Below are positions 58,145-64,000 of a DNA stretch of 64,000 nucleotides, in pieces. The stretch is taken from contig NC_026655.2 in NCBI RefSeq assembly GCF_000004075.3, forward strand, positions 32,163,489 to 32,227,488, in the 5' to 3' direction. This stretch comes from Cucumis sativus. Taxonomy: Eukaryota > Streptophyta > Magnoliopsida > Cucurbitales > Cucurbitaceae. The stretch's first letter is position 1. The number at the start of each line of letters is the position of its first letter. The notes below the pieces were generated by a model. It searched no databases. It worked only from the letters and a program-made list of their open reading frames with translations, and was not told where the DNA came from. Made by a program: the position numbers and the translations under genes.

Positions 58145-58744
58145 AGAGTTTACATCATTTCTGCTAATTGAGAAGGTGGATGTGGGCCTTGATAAGAGAA
58201 ATTCATGCGATTATAGCAATCGAGAGCTACATGTCTCAGTTTTTGACATATTTGACAAAAAAAAATACGGCAATTAGATCTAGAAAAATTTTCAGGCCCA
58301 AAATTAGACTCGTGTGAAGGTGAAAGCCCAATGATGCCATGTGAATTTTGATAGGAGTTATTTGTTGGGTTAAAAGGAGATTGTGGGTGAAATGAGCTAA
58401 ATTGATTGTTGGACTGAAAGTTAGATGGGCTTAATGGAGAGCCATTTCGATGCGTATGAGAATGGTCTGACCCATAAAATAAATTTGAAGGAAAATTAGG
58501 GTTGCCTAATTTTTGTCCTCTCCCGCGCTGCTTGTGTTCGAAGAAGGGTGAAAGTGTATGTGACTGCCATGGTGGTGGGAATAGCTTCAATGACGGGCAA
58601 CTTGACGATGGTGGATTCTTCTAAGATGAGTAGGATGTGAAGTTCTTCAAGAGATATGGTACCACTTCGAGTCCTGATTGATGTATGAAAAGCATTGAAG
58701 GATGCAGGAAGACCATTTAAGGTATGAACTAAGATTTCTTTCAT
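58145..58744 (-). pseudogene. C-terminal half of copia gag, frameshifted
   Basis: From 58744 the frame reads EILVHTLNGLPASFNAF and LEELHILL, the conserved second half of the copia gag (UBN2-type). It shifts frame near 58560-58590 and then continues to a CCHC zinc knuckle at 58216-58257 (CQICQKLRHVALDC), in which the usual Gly before His is Arg. Its first half is in the inverted segment next to it. Confidence 0.8.
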
Positions 58745-59338
58745 GGTATTAGAGGTTTCCTCAAAATAATTCTTTTTCCTACATACCTCTCAATGGCCAC
58801 CTCCAGCTCTCAATTTGGCCCCATCTCCATTGAAATTCCTTGTAACCACATCCCCACAGACTCATCACCAAATCAATATGTTCCTACCTCTATTCTCTTC
58901 TTGCTATCCAATATTTGCAACCTCGTGCCGCTTCGTCTAGACTCCACAAACTAAATACCAAGTTTCTTCAATCCTCAAAGCCCACTCCCTTTTTGGCCAC
59001 ATTGACGATTCCCTCCCTTGTCCTCCAAAATTTTTATCCTCATCAATTGTTGGAACCACTCCTAAAACTAATCCTAATTATCTTCATTGGCTCTTCTATG
59101 ACCAAGCCCCTATCACCCTCATCAACGCAACCTTATCACTGTTTGCCCTTGCTCATGTCGTCGACTCACCCTCATCCAAAGCATTGTGGTTCTCCCTAAA
59201 AAAACGATACTCTTCCATTACCCGGTCCAATATTCTAGATCTCATATCCGCTCTTTACACCATAAAGAAAAATTCTTCTGAAATCTTTGAGCAATACACT
59301 TCTCGAATAAAAGCCCTTGTTGATAAGCTCTGATACCA
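58745..59338 (+). pseudogene. Inverted N-terminal half of copia gag, on the plus strand
   Basis: The plus strand reads a second primer-binding-site-like TGGTATTAGAGG (58744-58755), a leader, ATG at 58793-58795 (MATSSSQFGP), NICNLVPLRLDSTN, a frameshift near 58955, then HSLFGHIDDSLPCPPKF, NPNYLHWLFYDQAP and IFEQYTSRIKALVDKL up to TGA at 59331-59333. This is the first half of a copia gag, opposite in strand to the rest of the element. It lies between inverted copies of a 19-bp sequence (58736-58754 and 59328-59346, 18/19 identical). Confidence 0.8.
59327..59338 (-). other. Primer-binding site of the copia element
   Basis: In element orientation TGGTATCAGAGC follows the 5' LTR with no gap. It is the usual complement of initiator tRNA-Met 3' sequence used by copia elements. 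It also forms part of the 19-bp inverted repeat at the inversion edge. Confidence 0.85.
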
Positions 59339-59510
59339 TGAAAGAACTATAATGAATTGTATTAAATTTTGCTTGATGCTTATCATTGATAGATGTAAAG
59401 ATTTATACAAAATACAATGAGATAAATATGGTAAAGTATAATGAAAGATAATTTACAATTAAGAGCTGAATTTAAGAAGAAGATATGAGATCTTAATTTG
59501 TTTTCTAATA
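59339..59510 (-). repeat. 5' LTR of the copia element
   Basis: In element orientation it starts TATTAGAAAACAAATTAAG and ends GTTCTTTCA. It is matched end to end by 54767-54939. Confidence 0.85.
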
Positions 59511-59515
59511 ATTAT

Positions 59516-60339
59516 AAAGATATTTCTTTAATAAAAAAAGCTAGGATTTAAATTACCAAAAAGACTAGTTAACTTTTTAATAGGAAAAACAAAGTTTTCC
59601 ATTTTTATATATGTATATATCCGGGGGGAAATGTCCTAATAACATTTAGGTGTTTATGAAAAATATTTATTAAAATATAAACAAAATTTAGAGTAAAATC
59701 TTTAAATACACATTTTGGTCTATGTGAATAGGTGTTTGTCTATCAAATATTTTCATATATTTATAATTTTATTTTTAAGTTGACAATTTTTTCCATTCTT
59801 TCTCATAGTCTCTCTCACTAAACCCTATACCCCTCTTCCAAACAAAAGCGTCTACACCACCTCTATCTCCCTCTTTCTCTCCCTTAAGTGCACACCGACA
59901 AACAAGAGGGGACAATGCCAACTAGCGACGCATCAAGTGCCAAAGCAAATGATGGATTGTTGGTCTCGGTCAACCATCGGTAACACAATAGTCAAGATGA
60001 CAAAAGAAGCTTATTTCGATTGATGGGTCTACACAGTGACTATCAATTACGAAAAAAAAGTAAGTAAGAAAGAAAATGCTAAAGCAACCAATGAAACCCA
60101 CATGTTGTGAGTTCATGCAACGAGCACTTAAAAATAACGTCTACTTCATGGCTCATGCAAGTAAACCCACAATTTATGAGTTCATAAGTATGCCATAACC
60201 AATAGGCCCACAAGAATAATATCTTGGACCTTCAAAGAAAAAAAGAGTAGATTTGAAGAAAAGAGAAGCACCTACCTTAAAATATAAGGAAAATTGCACC
60301 ATATGACAAGAAGGATTTAGAAAAAAGTAGGTTTACTGC
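59516..60339. other. Intergenic, no gene recognised
   Basis: Moderately AT-rich. A block at 59800-60060 with higher GC (CACACCGACAAACAAGAGGGG) was read in all frames without a recognisable product. Confidence 0.3.
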
Positions 60340-61890
60340 ACGTACTATGCTTGCCATGACTTTTTATATTGTGTGGTTCAGTCCATGATCATAGCATGAG
60401 AAATGCTCACTATGTACCTCTTTACCGCATGAAGCCTAAGTCACTGTTGAATCCAAAATTTCCTACTGCTTGCCCAAGTTGCAAGCGAAACAATAGGTTT
60501 ACATAGGTGATCCAGGGTCAAACACAAGAAATTGTTTCAAGATATTAATTGTAGGGTCTTACTCATTTGTAGACATTATGATGATTGTGGTAAAAGAATG
60601 TGTATAATAAAACTAAAGTTATTTACACTCACCTAGAGACTCATGCACAAGGAGGTAAAACATGACAAAACGAAAGATTAAGTGAACTAACTTGCATGCA
60701 AGAGAAACGTGAAGGAAGGTCTATGCATTATTAGGCAACTAAGCAGTGTGAGAACTCTGATGCGACATAACTTGCGTAATTAGCTCATGATTAGGACGAC
60801 CTTCTCTCGAAGTGTTTAGACGCCACACTTGCTCACCTTTCAGGATGCAAATGACTCTGCTTGACTAGGCAAGGTATATCTAGAAGACTTGACTTATAGA
60901 ACTTCTCACTTAAGGACAACAACCTCTTAGTGCCTAATGTATGCACTTGTTTACCTTTCAGGATACAAATATTGAAAGTTATCTTGCTAAGATGGGGTTT
61001 GTTATCAAACCCGCCTTGCACGCATTAGCCTTATCCTTGCTACTTGCCCTCTTGGGTAGTTGGCGATTGATACTAGCCAAGTAATGAATATAGCTCAACT
61101 AATGCTATAAGTCATATAAGCTAGACTCCTTATCGAGAACTACCCACTTACCTAACTACCAATAGCACATTGACAAGTAAAAAGTCAAGAAATGATAGAC
61201 TGAAAAGGTATAAACATGTAATATATATGAAGAATGTAGGCCTTAAGCCATGATACAATATGAACAACATATATTACAAAGAAATGCAAAAATGGAAGAA
61301 AAGAGAAGTGGATGAAATAGAAGTTAGGGAAAACGGGGGATGACTCTTCTTGTCTCAAAATATGAGCTTTCGTGTTACACTCTGATCAGAAAAGATAAAG
61401 ACTTATTGTACATTCGGTGGCTAGGCTAATCCTCGTCACAAACTCTTTAGGTTTTTGCCCCTATAAGCATATTCTGGTATGGTGATCCATTCAGACCTCT
61501 GCCCCTTCAAGCGTCTCTCTGGCCTATACTAGCCTCACTCTTTTGGTGAAGATGAGGTGCCTTTATGGATAACTTTAGGCGGGAAATTTCTAATCCTCTG
61601 ATCTTGTTAGCGTCGACTTTGGTCCTATGAACTCACATCACTCAGACTACCATTTTTGTTTCTGGTGAGCTTTCCTCGTGTGATGACATGGTTCCTTGTT
61701 CGAAGGTGTTAGCCACCGGGTGAGTTCCCATCGAATGACTTATGCACGAGGTGTCCTTTGTGATTTGCTTCTTTCTTGTCCATATATCCTGCATTTAAAC
61801 ATGATAATCGCATAAAACAGACATGATACTTATTTAAGTTATATTTTTACAACACAAGTTATGCGTTCTGGTCATCTTCTTATGCGTTTT
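60340..61890 (-). repeat. Family B repeat, copy 3, inverted, near full length
   Basis: The reverse complement follows 38166-39640 almost end to end, and its middle matches 35500-35888 plus 37971-38165 as one uninterrupted stretch. It therefore shows the pre-insertion state of the solo-LTR site. No protein recognised. Confidence 0.6.
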
Positions 61891-64000
61891 GACTGTATTA
61901 TTCTAATAAAAATGACTATAATAATGGACATTTATGCGCGTTATCTATGATGTAGTTTAATCTCTAGCTAATGTTATATTTGACTTATTTTTGTAACTCA
62001 ACTCTTCTTCTATTTCACTACTTATTCATTAAATCTCTCATTTATAGAAAATAATGATATAGACATCACAACAAGTTCAACACAATGAAAATCACTTAAA
62101 TTAGAGCAAAACAAGCAAGAAGGAGCCAAAAAAACATGTAGTGACATTTTTGTAAATGTTTAGAAGCCAATGCCTCCCTACTGCGTGACTTTAGAGCACA
62201 ACACCAAAAAGGAAATAGCTGCAAAATGGAGAAGCATCGTGGCACTCAACTCAATGTTGTGGTACCTATGCAAAAAATGATCAAGCGTCACAATGCTTCA
62301 AACATTAATGGAAAAAACGTGTCACGTTCTTTTAGTTGACCTTTTGACTTCTTTACGCGTAATATTTCCTAGTAATAAGATACTAGCACTCATTTTTTTA
62401 ATTTTCCACTCAAATTACTCTCAATTCCATTTTGAATCCTCTCTACAAATTTAAAAAAATTCTCTCAATTCCTTGTAATAAGATACTAGGCTTTCTTGTT
62501 CATATTCTTTGGGGTTACATTATTGATGTCTGCAGGCAAACTAGGTAAGGTAACTTTCTTGGGAAATGTTTGTTTTCTATAATTTTCTTTGAGAATGCAT
62601 CTTTAATTGTCTTTTAAATTGATCTTTGGGTAATTTTCTTTCTTACTTTTGATAATGAATTATTTTCTGGTTGACTTGATCATCCATTAGAACAATAGTT
62701 CTAAGATTAAACTTTAATTTTAGAAGCGCTAAGCACAATCTTTTAAACATGATTGCTTGAACAACATATTGTTGATTAAATCTTTAACACATCCTATTCT
62801 ATTGATTTGTCTTCTATTCTCAATTGGAATTTTGCCCAAATAATCTGTCTTTTTAGATAGAGGAATTCCTTGCTTTAGAAAGTACTCTTAACATGATGCC
62901 TTGAATCTTTATATATAAATTCAAATGAGCATGTGGAAACCGCGAACATAAAAGCATGGTCTTTGAAACTCGAATGACTTTTGATGTATTTCTTGATTCA
63001 TTGATTCAAAAACTAATTAGCAAAGCATTTATTGTTGAATATAATATGAAAATTAGAAGAACACCTAATTCTTTTCACCCAATGGAGAGAAAATATTTTG
63101 TTGTTGTGCTAAGTCTTAATTCCAAAAACATCTTCAAAACACATTTAACTATACTTTCTTCACTGCCTTGTTTGATTACCATCAAAATTCCCCTTCCCCT
63201 CGTTCCATTAATTCTTCGATGCTTGAATCCTTTTCTTTTCTCTCGTATCTAGAATAATTGTGTAAATCTATTCACGAAGTCCTCATGGTTCGATCCCTTT
63301 CTAAATTTGCAACTATACCTTTTTTTTAAAGATTTAGAGAAAAAATCTAAATTTACTACAAAATTTCAGAAATGTCCTAAATTGAAATTTATTACTTTGA
63401 TTAGGATTTCGTTTATTTTTAGAACAATCATAACCTTATCATAATTATTAATTATATATAATTTTCGAAATTGAATTCAAATTATTTTCTTATTTGCATT
63501 ATATTCAATTTATTATGCAAACGACAACTTCCATGTTTATGCTATTAATTAAATATCAAATAAAATCTTTTCAAATATGGAAAATTTTAATAATTAAGTA
63601 TAATTGTATATCCTTATTTTCATCACCACGTAAAACATCTAAAAAATTTCATCTCGAGCCAACAACGACTTCTTCATTCTTCAATTTTGGTATTTTTTCT
63701 TCCATCAATTCTGGTGTCTTCAATTTCGTTTTTTACCGTTTTCTATTTGGTCTTCAGTTTATTTTATTGTTTCGTTCTCGTCAAACTTTCGGTTAGTTGT
63801 TTTCCTCAATTTCATTACATCGTACTTTGCCTGAACTTTTTAACTTTATATTTTATAACTTTGCTTACACATATACACCACTTCATATATATAATAAGAC
63901 ATGCATATATAGTAACATACAGTAACACACCCAAATTTTTCCCTTCAATAATGTTCTTTGTTATTTTGTTTATCATATAGTAATATTAAGTTGTTAGTCA
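61891..64000. other. Intergenic, no gene recognised
   Basis: AT-rich. Frames at 62956-63252 and 63494-63980 have no family resemblance and are hydrophobic, T-rich by composition. The phrase CATGGTTCGATCCCTTTC near 63285 occurs in plant repeat leaders, but I could not identify an element. Confidence 0.3.

Larger units (their letters stand above)
54767..59510 (-). mobile_element. Ty1/copia LTR retrotransposon, 4744 bp, coding-dead, with internal inversion
   Basis: Two LTRs of ~172 bp flank minus-strand gag, protease, integrase, reverse transcriptase and RNase H in copia order. The target duplication ATTAT is at 54762-54766 and 59511-59515. The primer-binding site and polypurine tract touch their LTRs. 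By eye the LTRs differ at about 18 positions, roughly 10%, so the insertion is old. Frames are broken in gag, integrase and reverse transcriptase, and the 5' half of gag is inverted (see 58745-59338). Confidence 0.9.

Noticed and set aside
58915..59199. Plus-strand frame MQPRAASSRLHKLNTKFL as an independent gene
   Set aside because: It is an out-of-frame shadow of the inverted gag half, whose true frames give HSLFGHIDDS and NPNYLHWLFYD.

Overview
The window is eukaryotic plant DNA. Genes are split by GT..AG introns, the flanking DNA is very AT-rich, and most of the space is transposon-derived. A phloem protein 2 (PP2) type lectin gene and the repeat types suggest a dicot, probably a cucurbit such as Cucumis. 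That assignment is an inference.

I can support three apparently intact protein genes, all on the minus strand, and one tRNA gene. (1) 7611-9220 encodes a 205-residue RPB5-type RNA polymerase subunit in four coding exons, preceded by a leader intron and an upstream ORF. (2) 13024-19499 encodes a 537-residue LCAT4-type lipase/acyltransferase in eleven coding exons, with Ser181, Asp386 or Asp388, and His413 as the likely triad. (3) 46200-47128 encodes a 233-residue PP2-type lectin in three exons. (4) 34007-34080 is a tRNA that reads as Ile(UAU). Every exon junction of the three protein genes was checked for phase. The genes are functionally unrelated and show no sign of joint regulation.

The rest is repeats. 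1-7500 holds a partial LTR, a tandem repeat, a decayed RNase H-like fragment and a decayed copia reverse transcriptase. 20960-29322 is a nest: an AT-rich inverted-repeat element, a hAT-like element (TAGGGGTG/CATCCCTA ends, 8-bp near-duplicated flanks), a CACTA-like element inside it, and pieces of a SEN1/UPF1-type helicase inside that. 30345-40700 holds more of the AT-rich family, the tRNA, and three abutting copies of a second repeat family in alternating orientation, one split by a 2.08-kb solo LTR. 42060-44960 is a CACTA-type coding region interrupted by a small CACTA insertion. 45010-51100 is again the AT-rich family around the PP2 gene. 54767-59510 is a structurally complete but coding-dead Ty1/copia element on the minus strand. 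60340-61890 is another copy of the second repeat family.

The most unusual structures are the copia element, whose 5' gag half is inverted in place between 19-bp inverted repeats overlapping the primer-binding site; the eight-copy family with TIR-like ends and internal CGATCGTTTAGATTT-like arrays; and the nested hAT/CACTA/helicase block. I see no CRISPR array, rRNA or prokaryotic feature.
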